In this document: positions 1 through 7,543 of the stretch, piece by piece | Layout: every line of letters begins with the position of its first letter | How positions within the stretch are numbered: the stretch's first letter is position 1 | Assembly (NCBI GenBank): GCA_036939355.1 | Contig: JALLAP010001037.1 | Location: forward strand, 1 to 16,378 | Origin: Thalassiosira profunda | Lineage: Eukaryota; Bacillariophyta; Thalassiosirophyceae; Thalassiosirales; Thalassiosiraceae | Length of the DNA: 16,378 nt | Reading direction: 5' to 3' | Made by a program: the position numbers and the translations under genes | Notes under the pieces: model-generated | What the model was told of the DNA's origin: nothing | The model's database searches: none | Seen by the model: the letters and a program-made list of their open reading frames with translations, nothing else

Positions 1-23
1 CGCGGGGCCATCTTTAACGGCAG

Positions 24-200
24 CCGGTCCACATCAGCAGCGCGCCTTTTTGTTTAGTGAAGAGAGATGTAGATAGAAATGAAGATGAAGTGATTTTGAG
101 ACGAGGACGCATCGATAAGATTGCGTCGCGCCTGCCGTGGACGGGGGGGAGTCACCCCTTAGCAACGGGTCGCCCGGTCCTCATAAGCAGCGCGCCTTTA
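24..200. repeat. Imperfect direct repeat, two copies 150 bp apart
   Basis: The segment at 24-49 recurs at 174-199 with 24 of 26 bases identical (core AGCAGCGCGCCTTT). Read in the same + frame, both copies encode GPH(Q/K)QRAF: one difference is silent and the other is Q to K. The second copy follows a pyrimidine-AG (161-162) that could be a splice acceptor. A tandemly duplicated small exon plus intron is possible, but a decayed non-coding repeat fits as well. No open frame joins the two copies. Confidence 0.5.
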
Positions 201-299
201 CGTTAAAAGATGAACCTACCATAAAGAAGTACTATGTATGAGAATGTGCGTCTATTGTGAAGAGTTGTGAACAACTTTTTTATACATCGCTGAGCTGAG

Positions 300-553
300 G
301 ACGCACGGGCGACCTCGAACCCCGCCAGTGTAAGTTTGGGTCCTCCTCGTATCTTCTGCTTGATGAGGTGGGCCATCGGGCCGCGGGCCATCACGGCTGG
401 GGCTTCTCGGACCGGCCTCCTTGGGAGGGGAACCGGAGCGGGGAAGAGTTCGATTGGCGATATGTTGAAGCGGTCACGCGAGGCAAGGGAAACTTCTTCT
501 TCGAGGCGCTGGAAGACGCTCTCAGGTTGAGTGCGACGGGGGTTTTGTTTTGA
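300..553 (+). CDS. Putative 3'-terminal exon of an unrecognised gene (partial)
   Basis: From an AG at 298-299 the + frame stays open for about 84 codons to a TGA at 551-553. The text is protein-like: it contains GHHGWGFSDRPPW, then FDWRYVEAVTRGKGNFFFEA and LEDAL. There is no convincing ATG, so it would be the last exon of a gene that starts to the left. The acceptor context (a T-rich run at 274-281, then GCTGAGCTGAG) is moderate. An internal GTAAGT at 330 could instead be a donor. I do not recognise the family. The coding call rests only on openness and composition. The repeat at 24-200 lies just upstream in a compatible orientation and may hold earlier exons. Confidence 0.35.
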
Positions 554-764
554 TCGAGGGACGGCGAGATCGTGAGGGTGAAGAAAGCTGAGGAACGTGT
601 TGTAGAGTAGGTAGATACGTACTTACTTACGTACCTCGTACCTTTTTTTGTTGCAAAAAAGGGGAGCCGAGCCAACACCCAAGCGCAAAGCGGACATCTT
701 CTCTGCCTGTCACTGTCGAAGGTCAAAGATCGCCCCGCCGCTACGAATCCTCCCTGCCCTCGCC
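554..764. other. Short intergenic stretch upstream of the CSN8 gene
   Basis: Holds TACGTA-rich sequence (614-635), a T7 run and an A6 run (643-660), and presumably the 5' leader of the downstream gene. The downstream frame is open upstream of its ATG to 648, but the first true ATG is at 765. No clear TATA box is seen. Confidence 0.4.
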
Positions 765-1601
765 ATGGCGCTCCACCACCACCTAACCCCGGAGGAATTC
801 GCCGCCTCCCCCGTGCCCCCGCCGACCATTCTCCTCCCCAAATCCGATGCTTCCCGCCTCGTGGAGCTGTGCGAGTGGGCGGAGATGCAACCCTCCCAAG
901 CCTTTATTGAATTGGCCGCGGGGCCCGGTGCCGCCTCGCCCAACAACGGCGGGGCGCGGGGCAATCCGCGCGCGTCGGTCGCCCAGATGGCCCTCCTGCT
1001 CTATTTGGGGGAGTACGGCCACGCCCGGCATTTGTGGCGGCGTGCCTCCGGGGGCAGCGCTGCCAATGCAGACGCCGACAGCAGCCACGCCCAGCTCGCA
1101 AAATTGTGGAGCTCGGCCAAGTACCTCCGCCTCTGGTCCACGGGGGGCACCGACGCCCTCGCCGCCGGCGCGGCCCCGCCCCCTGCGGGGGGCGAGGGGA
1201 TGCAGGTGGAGGCCACCGCCGGCGAGGCCGCCGAGAACGGCGGTCTGCCCCACTCGACCCTGGCCCTCCGCGCGCTGAAGGAATGCCAAACTTCGGGGAT
1301 GGAGCCGTTGGCGACGTACGCGGGGGAATTGATCGGGGTGGTCCGCGCGCGGGTCAACCGGGGATTGCGCCGGTCGTTTGCCAAGATCGATCCGAAGGAA
1401 TGGCGGTTGCGGCTCGACCTCGCTCCCGCGGCCGATGCGGGGGAGGGGTACGGGTGGACGGCGGAGGGGGAGTGGCTGGTGCCCGATGAAGATTTTGTCC
1501 CGGACGAGGACGTGCTTGAGGGAGATGTGGCGCGCGAGGAGGGAGATGTGGGGCGCCTGACCGATGTGGTCCTTTTCATGGAACAGAAGCTGGTGCATTG
1601 A
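765..1601 (+). CDS. CSN8: COP9 signalosome complex subunit 8 (CSN8-like, PCI/CSN8-PSMD8-eIF3k family)
   Basis: Single-exon gene of 278 aa. CSN8 is the smallest PCI-domain subunit of the COP9 signalosome, the complex that removes NEDD8 from cullin-RING ubiquitin ligases. Visible family marks are a helical segment with LLLYLGEYGHARHLWRR (residues 77-93), matching the CSN8 'ALYLLHNDMNNARYLWKR' helix pair, then LAKLWSSAKYLRLWS (111-125), and a C-terminal GRLTDVVLFMEQKL (263-276) matching the family's final 'LTDYVAFLE' helix. Human CSN8 is 209 aa. The extra length here comes from Gly/Ala/Pro-rich insertions (about 52-70 and 128-160) and an acidic stretch (240-262) with a local GDVAREEGDV duplication. 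The ATG at 765 sits in a CGCCATGG context; the open frame continues upstream without another ATG. The paralogues PSMD8 and eIF3k are the alternatives, but the LWRR and LTD..LFME matches favour CSN8. Confidence 0.8.
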   Translation: MALHHHLTPEEFAASPVPPPTILLPKSDASRLVELCEWAEMQPSQAFIELAAGPGAASPNNGGARGNPRASVAQMALLLYLGEYGHARHLWRRASGGSAANADADSSHAQLAKLWSSAKYLRLWSTGGTDALAAGAAPPPAGGEGMQVEATAGEAAENGGLPHSTLALRALKECQTSGMEPLATYAGELIGVVRARVNRGLRRSFAKIDPKEWRLRLDLAPAADAGEGYGWTAEGEWLVPDEDFVPDEDVLEGDVAREEGDVGRLTDVVLFMEQKLVH

Positions 1602-1716
1602 GAGAGGAAGAGTGGCTCTGTGGTATCCATCCATCGGGGAAGGGGGATGCATTCAGGCAGGGCTGGATCACATACATATCTACAAATATTGATGAAGAGA
1701 CGTTGCAACTCTCCCT

Positions 1717-1750
<34 letters not shown>

Positions 1751-2014
1751 TGCGGTGAGGCTAGGAAGGGGAAGAGGGACCAGCCAGGGACCGTCTTGCT
1801 GCTCGATGCATTCACTCCAACATGCTGTATGTAGACCTACTCAATTCCACTTCTGACTGCTGCCAATCAGCTGCATATTTCGAGGGAAGCTGGGGCGGGT
1901 CTTGGAGAGAAGAGACCTACAATACCTCGTGTTGAGGGTTGAGGGTCCATTAGCTCGCGAAGGCTCTTTTACTCCTTTACTTTTCTAGTTCTTCTTAGAT
2001 TGGGCCGTCGAATC
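1602..2014. other. Convergent 3' intergenic region
   Basis: Lies between the + strand CSN8 gene and the - strand LRR gene, so it holds two 3' ends. It contains a GA microsatellite and a short tandem GTTGAGG repeat near 1932. No canonical AATAAA signal stands out, and no further gene is supported. Confidence 0.5.
1719..1748. repeat. (GA)15 microsatellite
   Basis: Fifteen uninterrupted GA dinucleotides, preceded by a pyrimidine tract CTCCCTCT. It lies in the 3' intergenic space and is likely length-polymorphic. Confidence 0.95.
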
Positions 2015-3337
2015 CTACCCCTCCAAAAACGGCAAGACGCACGGGATTATGACATGCATGTCGCTGCCGCAGTTTTGACGGCTGACCTGCCTCGCATCCG
2101 CATCCCGCTCGTTACCACCCATACTGCATCTCCAAATTGCCAGCTCTAGCATCGTCGTCACATCCAACTGATAATAGTAGGCGAACCATTCTCGGATGCA
2201 TCGGATTTTCTGTCCCTCTGTCTGCCGAATGCGGCGTAGGATTCCGCGTACCTTTGCCTTGGCCCGTTCAAGCTGGCTTGGGCTCCTGAATTGCATCCAC
2301 TTGGAGAATATCAGCTTCCTCCCTGGAGTGACAGGCATTGTTCCTCTCATTAAACGACAGCTGGAGCTCTCAACATCAATCACAACTGCCACGGGAGGGA
2401 TGTTGATATGCTCCAGAGAGGTACAGGAGTCGAATGCTTCAGAGCCAATATCGTGGACCCCCTCGCTCAGGGTCACCTCTGACAAACTGGTACAAGCCCG
2501 AAATGACCAGCCGCCTATCGACTTGACCGTGAAGGGGATGGCGATGCGCTCCAAAGAATTACAGTCCCGGAATGCCCCACCCTCAATCACCTGCAGTCCC
2601 TCCCGAAGCTCTACGTGCCTCAACTGACAGCAATTATGGAATGCACCTTCCCCGATTCTCAACGTTGTTGAGGGGATGGTGATACTGATCAGCGATGTGC
2701 AATTCTTGAACGTACGATCTCCGATACGCTGCAATCCCTCATTCAACCATACCTCTACCAAACTGCTGCATTCACTAAATGCCAAGCCATCGATGTCGGT
2801 GACAGATGGCGGAGCAGAGATCTGAACCAAAGACTTGCAGCCGTAGAAAGCTCCCAGTCTAATACGTCGTATCCCCTCGCCGAGCTCCACTTCTGCCAAA
2901 TTCTCGCACTCTTCAAATGCACAATTCTCGATTGTGGCGACAGATGATGGGATGGATACGCGCGTTAGTGCAATGCAACGATCGAATGCTTTCGCTCCAA
3001 TCTTTGTTGCATTGCTGGGATCGATCTCCTTCAAACTCGAGCAGGCGGCAAATGCGCTGTCGCCGATCTCGACTGGAGTGGCAGTAGGCCAAATAATGTG
3101 CTCCAGAGAGCGGCAATAATTGAACGCCCCATCAGAGATGGTTGTGACGTTATTCAGATCCACCGCCCTCAAATTGTGACAGTCCCCAAAGGCCCCTTCT
3201 GGAACCACAGCAACGTTCGCAGCCACCCTGATCAAGGCCTCTCGTGGAATCAGTGTCACGCCCGGCGCCACGCGTATTCGACGGGCATTTTGGTCCTGGA
3301 CCGCCCCACCGTCGTACTCGATCCACACCTCGGCCAT
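2015..3337 (-). CDS. BspA-type leucine-rich repeat (LRR_5) protein
   Basis: Single-exon gene of 440 aa, from ATG at 3337 to TAG at 2015. Residues about 42-320 hold 12 repeats of about 23 aa with the LRR_5 pattern I-G-x-x-A-F-x-x-C-x-x-L-x-x-(I/V). From residue 125 on, the repeats alternate between an 'IPxxV' type (SIPSSV, ITIPSTT, IAIPFTV) and an 'L.EGL' type (LGEGI, LNEGL, LREGL, LSEGV), so the array seems to have grown by two-repeat units. A basic tail (340-380) follows, then an amphipathic end with LELAIWRCSM and a Cys-containing terminus CVLPFLEG. No signal peptide or transmembrane segment is evident at the N-terminus, so an intracellular location is likely. Such proteins are abundant in Thalassiosira and other protists and usually lack a known function; binding roles are assumed. 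The gene stands alone and points away from the dioxygenase gene, with the foldback element between them. Confidence 0.85.
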   Translation of the reverse strand: MAEVWIEYDGGAVQDQNARRIRVAPGVTLIPREALIRVAANVAVVPEGAFGDCHNLRAVDLNNVTTISDGAFNYCRSLEHIIWPTATPVEIGDSAFAACSSLKEIDPSNATKIGAKAFDRCIALTRVSIPSSVATIENCAFEECENLAEVELGEGIRRIRLGAFYGCKSLVQISAPPSVTDIDGLAFSECSSLVEVWLNEGLQRIGDRTFKNCTSLISITIPSTTLRIGEGAFHNCCQLRHVELREGLQVIEGGAFRDCNSLERIAIPFTVKSIGGWSFRACTSLSEVTLSEGVHDIGSEAFDSCTSLEHINIPPVAVVIDVESSSCRLMRGTMPVTPGRKLIFSKWMQFRSPSQLERAKAKVRGILRRIRQTEGQKIRCIREWFAYYYQLDVTTMLELAIWRCSMGGNERDADARQVSRQNCGSDMHVIIPCVLPFLEG

Positions 3338-3863
3338 CCGCCGAGACCAAAGCGGCGGTTGGGATATTTTCAGTCACGGCCCGCCACTTCACCAGCGGAA
3401 ACAGGCGGAGGTGGGCCCAAGGAGCACACAGGGACGAGGAGAGGCGCGGGCGGGCGGGGGACGGAGGCGGAGGAGGAGGTGGTTTGAGAGATAAGAGGGA
3501 AGAGGGCCGGCGGCCGGCGGGCGCCTAGGTACCATGTACGCTGTACGCAGAAAGGGAGCTGTCCCCCGCCCCTCGCGCCGCGCGACCTCGCGCGACCCTG
3601 CCACCTGCCACCTGCTCCTGCCTCTGCCTGGCCTGCGCTGTGCGCTGCCCGTCCCCCCGGGTTCCCGCACCCCCGCGTCCCGCGTCCGCCGCCGCCTCCA
3701 CCACAGCGCCAGTGGGCCCGGTCGACTCGCCAGGGTCGTCTCGATATGCTGGAGAAGAGTAACGGAGTTGCAATTTTGGTGGCTGAGTGGGGTGGTGCAT
3801 CGACGGCGCATGAATCGACAGCCCCGCAGGACTCCTTTTCACGCTTAGGACGGCCGGCTCACG
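3338..3863. other. Divergent upstream region, GC-rich, no gene seen
   Basis: This is the upstream region of the - strand LRR gene. 3338-3740 is very GC-rich, with (GGA)-like purine runs near 3462-3481 and C-rich runs at 3560-3720. Several open frames cross it, but they are composed of R/P/G/A low-complexity text typical of non-coding GC-rich sequence. No TATA box or structured element is evident before the foldback element starts. Confidence 0.5.
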
Positions 3864-3919
3864 CGCCTGGCGCTCCAGTCACGCTCAGTTTTGAGTTCCG
3901 TGACTATTCCGTTGATTTT

Positions 3920-3940
3920 GCGACTGCATTTTGCAGTCGC
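3920..3940. repeat. Perfect 9-bp hairpin within the left arm of the foldback element
   Basis: GCGACTGCA and TGCAGTCGC are separated by TTT. This 21-bp hairpin accounts for the extra length of the left arm relative to the right one between the GTTGATTT and TGGGGTAT blocks (31 versus 12 nt), so it looks like a later insertion or expansion. Confidence 0.8.
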
Positions 3941-4157
3941 GTTTGTCTTTGGGGTATTTATTTGGCGTCATTTTTTATTTTGTTACCGTAGAAGACTACG
4001 TAGGATACAGCTTTTCGTGGTCGGCCGCCGACGCGCCCCAGAAAGACCCGGTACTACTATTCCGCCCTCACTATCCGTTTAGCGGTCGGACACAAAACTA
4101 AACATCGTAGCGAAGGCATTTATCGAGCAATTTTGAACGTACCGAGATATTGGCGGA

Positions 4158-4175
4158 CAATGACACGTGTCATTG
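4158..4175. promoter_or_regulatory. 18-bp perfect palindrome with a CACGTG core
   Basis: CAATGACACGTGTCATTG reads the same on both strands. The centre is a CACGTG E-box/G-box, a typical bHLH or bZIP binding core, inside a TGACA-N2-TGTCA palindrome. It lies near the middle of the foldback element and about 260 bp upstream of the dioxygenase ATG. That it is a working site is inference. Confidence 0.4.
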
Positions 4176-4432
4176 GCGGTCGGTGTCAAGTTTAATACAG
4201 CCCTATTCAAACGCGTGTCGTGCCGTCGAAAACTCCATGTCTATTAGTACTGATTCCTCCTACTTGCGGCGGGTCGGCGGCCGGCCACGAAAAGCTGTAG
4301 TACCAAAAGACAAAAGTGTCGTTTTGATACCCCAGTGTAGACTCCTAAATCAACACGACCAACCAACTGAGCGTGACCGAACGCCTGGCAACTTCTGGAC
4401 ACCAAACGAGCGGCTCATAATATCTGGAAGGC

Positions 4433-5831
4433 ATGTCCACCGCTGCGGAGAAGCAATTTGCGCGGCGTCTCGGCACGGCGCTCAAGGGCCTGCCCGCCCC
4501 CCTGTCAACGGGGGGCGTCGTCGTCGTCGAGGAGCAGCCCGCCATCACCCTCAAAGCGACGAAGGAAACGTTCGTCGTCCATCCCACGCCCGAGGTCGAC
4601 GACGGCACTCGCGCCGAGCGGAGGGAGCGGCGGATGAACGATCAGGTCGATGCACTGAAGGGGCTCACCCAACAACTTCCCTCGGCGGCATTCGGGCACG
4701 GGAAAGGAACGAAGCGCGATCCATCGGTGCGCCAGGCGAAGCAGCTTCCCGCGTCCGACTTCGATGCCAACCTATCCGAGCCAGATCAAGGAGGACCTGG
4801 CGCTGGAGACGGACATTGTCTTGGAGCCGTATTCCCTGAACGTCTACGAGGCCGGCGGGCACTTCGCCAGGCACAAGGACACGCCGAGGGACGGGCAGAT
4901 CGGCACGCTCGTGGTGTGCCTGCCTTCGTTGTTCGAGGGGGGAGCGTTGTGCGTTGCCACGGGCACGGACAAGTATTTCGACCCCTTCTTCGACGACCGG
5001 TGGCCCGAACGGTTGGCCTTCATAGGGCCCTTTTGGGGTGCGAAAGACTGGGGCGGGGCGTACGGCGTACGGGCCCCTCTCTGCGATAAGGACAAAACAG
5101 TGGAGTTCAACCCCAAGTGCATCGCCTGGTGCGCCTTCTTTGCGGATGCGGAGCATTACGTTTGGGAGGTGGAGAAGGGCGTGCGTGTCACGTTGGCATA
5201 CTCGATCCGACGGACGAAACTGGATGCTCCGCAGCGGCTGCCCGCCAACTCCGACAATGAGATACACAGCATCATAGAGCAAGAGATGCAGAAGGCCTTT
5301 GGCAGCGAAGACTTCTTGGCCGCCGGCGGCAGGCTGGGATGCCCGTGCACCCATCTTTACGTAAACACGGACGCCTTCGTCGATCAAAGTCGGGGAGATG
5401 CCCTCACGCCCAAGCAGATAAAGCTGCTTGCCAATGCCGCGGCATCTCTGGGGTTTAAAGTCTATCTCGCACCGTACCTTTCCATGGACGATGACGCGCA
5501 AGGCGATGTAAGCGATCTACCGCTCGACAAAATGCCCGAGAAGAGGCTCTCCTGCCCAGGATACATGTCGCAGGAGGACGTCGAGACGTTCTTCGATGGG
5601 GATTACGGGGGCCACAACTGCATGAGCTCGGAGGCGATGCCGTGGAAGCACGCCGACCTATGGATGCTCGATTACGGAGACAGTGCACAAAAGAAACATG
5701 CGATCGGAGGAACGGATTATTCCCTCGACGGCTACTTTGGCAATGAGGCTACCGGCACTTCTTTTTACGTGAGCTGCGTTCTGTTTATTGATATCCCTGC
5801 CTACGCGGATAGGAGCAAACAGAATGCGTGA
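4433..5831 (+). CDS. 2OG-Fe(II) dioxygenase (prolyl-4-hydroxylase-like domain), frame-broken
   Basis: Two overlapping + frames together give a protein of about 465 aa. 4433 to about 4770 carries the N-terminal part, including AFGHGKGTKRDPSVRQAKQL, the segment that precedes the double-stranded beta-helix in this family. The next frame, from about 4771 to the TGA at 5829-5831, carries the catalytic domain: VYEAGGHFARHKDTPR with the iron-binding H-x-D (H at 4872-4874, D at 4878-4880), GTLVVCLPSLFEGGAL, then the distal histidine in DAEHYVWEVEKG (5154-5156) and the 2-oxoglutarate arginine in GVRVTL (5184-5186). All expected catalytic residues are present, so the enzyme looks functional apart from the break. 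Skipping one base near 4770 joins DFDAN to YPSQIKEDL without loss. Small introns such as 4727-4784 would also fix the frame but remove conserved residues. Substrate unknown; related genes are common in algae and fungi. Start chosen as the first ATG of the conserved frame. Confidence 0.75.
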
Positions 5832-6183
5832 TGCAAACGTCTCATATTATCGAGAGGCGCCGATGGAGCATGGATGGATATTTTGCCTCCGCAGACAACG
5901 AAGGGGTCCGGAACTCGCTATTCTAAGTAGATTCTTGCCACACACCGCTGTTATGTCTGATGTATCTCTTTTATTGCTATGGATGCATAAGACAGTGTGG
6001 ACCATTTGCCGGCTTTTGTTGATAACCATCCCCTCCTTTGATAGGCACCCCCTTTCTAGATAACAAATCTGCTCGCTCGGACCGCGGAGTGTCGAACATG
6101 CCCAACAGGAAGCCGCCGCTGCTGCAGAGGCAGCTGCGGCGGTACCTCGACAAGCTCGAAAGGTATGCACATAACATGTCTCC
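5832..6183. other. Convergent 3' intergenic region with one ambiguous coding-like patch
   Basis: Lies between the 3' end of the dioxygenase gene and the end of the - strand gene. Most of it looks non-coding. The patch 6090-6170 is GC-rich and reads as protein on either strand: + as MPNRKPPLLQRQLRRYLDKL followed by AAAG|GTATGC, a donor-like site, and - as CLCSSGGFLLGMFDTPRSER. It might be an extra exon of the - strand gene or a tiny + exon. Neither can be decided from the sequence. Confidence 0.4.
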
Positions 6184-6831
6184 CTACTCCAGTAGCAGTG
6201 CTCTGGCGGGCGGTGCCGTTGGCTGCGGTGCCCTCGCATTGGCGCCCGGCCCGCCGCAAGACTCGCGATAATCGTTCGCCAGGACCGCGATTGCTAACGG
6301 CAGGCTGCCGTTGCGACGGTGCGCCTCGCCGCATGGGCTCGCGAAGCCGATTGGCGTGGCAACAACGGGCGGTGCGCTTGCAATGGGACGAGCGGTCGCC
6401 CCCGCGCGGGGACCACTGCCAGAGACTGACGATCTCCCCGGAACCTCCGCCGCGCACGAGGGCCCCGCGCACCGCTGCGAGGGCGTTAGGGGGCTCAGGC
6501 GGGTCACCCGCAATCGAAATTCGGACGTCGACACCCTCTCGACGGCCACCTTGACGTTCTCCGTCCGCCGGGAGAAGTCCCGGGCGAGCGCGGTCAGCTT
6601 GCACTCGAGGACGGCCCCGCGGAAGCATCCGCCGCGAAATCGGAGGATGGCGTCGATGGCGGGACAGACCTCCCTGTACCACGCGCTCTCGAGGTGCGCT
6701 CGGCGCGGCTCGTCGACGAAGAAGGAGGCCGGCAGCGGCACGGCGAATCGGCGGCGCGGAATGGCAAACAATCGACTCCGAGCGTCGAGGGCAATGTATT
6801 CCCTGTCGAGGGCTTGGCGGATGGCGGACAT
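6184..6831 (-). CDS. Hypothetical protein, possibly frame-shifted or missing an intron
   Basis: Open frame of 215 aa from ATG at 6831 to TAG at 6184. The first 110 residues look like a genuine domain: IRQALDREYIALDARSR, then RRRFAVPLPASFFVDEPRRA, AWYREVCPAIDAILRFRGG and CFRGAVLECKLTALARDFS, with strong G/C in the third codon position. After about residue 112 (near 6496) the text becomes Ser/Pro/Ala/Arg-rich and less convincing, while the neighbouring - frame reads NALAAVRGALVRGGGSGEIV with better third-position bias. The true C-terminus may therefore continue in another frame through an indel or a small intron. I do not recognise the family. No signal peptide or membrane segment is seen. Confidence 0.5.
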   Translation of the reverse strand: MSAIRQALDREYIALDARSRLFAIPRRRFAVPLPASFFVDEPRRAHLESAWYREVCPAIDAILRFRGGCFRGAVLECKLTALARDFSRRTENVKVAVERVSTSEFRLRVTRLSPLTPSQRCAGPSCAAEVPGRSSVSGSGPRAGATARPIASAPPVVATPIGFASPCGEAHRRNGSLPLAIAVLANDYRESCGGPGANARAPQPTAPPARALLLE

Positions 6832-7543
6832 GGCGAGAGGCAGGAGGCGGCTAGAGAAGCGGTTGAGTTGATGTTGTGAGGAGGAGGGCCGCCGGCGGGC
6901 TCACTTCTTGCCAGATCAAGACCAAAATCCAAAATCGAAAAGGTCTGAACAGACACAAGTATTGGGATAGGCGTCTTCAAATGTCGACGTGGTGGTTAAT
7001 CGTTGTGACAGTCCCCTAAAAGTTTGCTTCAAGCGAAGGAACCCAACACGTCGACTCGTGATTTGGTTGAGTCATGAGTGTTACATTTTTCATTATTTTA
7101 CCATTACGTAAAGTAAATATGTACTTTTATGAAAAAAGTTATGTAATTTATTTTTCAAAATTGTCGAGAAAGCGAGAATGCATATTTCAGTAGTCCGCAA
7201 AATGGCCCACGTGTTTTTTCGGTGATGATTCCAATAAATCGCCACCACACACGCAGCGGCACCCATCCGAACGACAGCTCATTACTTAACGCAAGCAGAA
7301 TGACCTTTCCCAAAACCTCAATGACCCGAGACGACCAACCACACCCAGCTAACGAAAACTGCAAGCAGGCAAAATCAGAACCTCAACACTCTATCACCCG
7401 AGCTCATTCTGATGCCCGCCCGGAAACCACGTTGCCGCGACGAGGGCGACCACATGCATTGCAGCTCATAAATAAAACTCGTTGCGCTCGATCCCAACAC
7501 CGCCGCTCAACCTCGCCGCCCCTTCCCACCGAGTCATAAAACA
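6832..7543. other. Divergent intergenic/promoter region
   Basis: Contains the upstream region of both the - strand gene ending at 6831 and the + gene at 7544. 7080-7165 is strikingly AT-rich against the GC-rich background and holds AAAGTA/TACTTT inverted arms (7109-7126). A 13-bp inverted repeat lies at 6983-7055. A CATAAATAAAA segment near 7467-7477 could serve as a TATA-like element about 70 bp upstream of the + gene's ATG. The open frame at 7222-7539 is not protein-like. Confidence 0.45.
6983..7055. repeat. Inverted repeat, 13-bp arms
   Basis: GTCGACGTGGTGG at 6983-6995 pairs with CCAACACGTCGAC at 7043-7055 with one mismatch. The spacer is 47 nt. It may be a remnant of a small foldback element or a regulatory pair (each arm contains GTCGACGTG). 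No direct-repeat flanks are evident. Confidence 0.6.

Larger units (their letters stand above)
3864..4389. mobile_element. Putative non-autonomous foldback/MITE-like DNA transposon
   Basis: Four blocks on the left reappear in reverse complement and in mirror order on the right: 3878-3890 with 4365-4377 (GTCACGCTCAGTT, 13/13), 3911-3918 with 4347-4354 (GTTGATTT, 8/8), 3950-3957 with 4327-4334 (TGGGGTAT, 8/8), and 4006-4032 with 4273-4299 (26/27). Just outside the outermost arms the 8-mer CGCCTGGC occurs in direct orientation at 3864-3871 and 4382-4389, a candidate target-site duplication. No transposase frame is present. Long arms and an 8-bp duplication would fit a hAT- or Mutator-type MITE. 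The innermost arms alone, flanked by TA (TA-CAGC...GCTG-TA), could be a nested Tc1/mariner-like MITE. The last bases of the two termini do not match well, so exact ends are uncertain. Confidence 0.6.

Noticed and set aside
1719..1748. GA run as a functional GAGA element
   Set aside because: It lies between two converging 3' ends, where a promoter element is not expected. Treated as a simple microsatellite.
3920..3940. Hairpin followed by T-rich sequence as a bacterial-type terminator
   Set aside because: The region is eukaryotic and lies in the upstream region of a gene; the hairpin is better explained as part of the foldback element.
4727..4784. 58-nt GT-AG intron to repair the dioxygenase frame
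   Set aside because: It is shorter than every intron supported here (77-178 nt) and would delete the conserved VRQAKQL segment. A one-base change is simpler.
4150..4839. 229-codon + frame beginning inside the foldback element
   Set aside because: The first third is foldback-element sequence and the rest is an out-of-frame reading of the dioxygenase gene, Arg-rich and without family features.
6038..6271. 77-codon + frame with a donor-like AAAG|GTATGC site
   Set aside because: No plausible downstream + exon exists, because 6184-6831 codes better on the - strand. Kept only as an ambiguous patch.
7222..7539. 105-codon + frame before the low-complexity gene
   Set aside because: The composition is not protein-like and it ends just before the true ATG; it is most likely promoter and leader. 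An ACGACCAACCA 11-mer shared with the foldback element's right arm was not enough to call a second copy.
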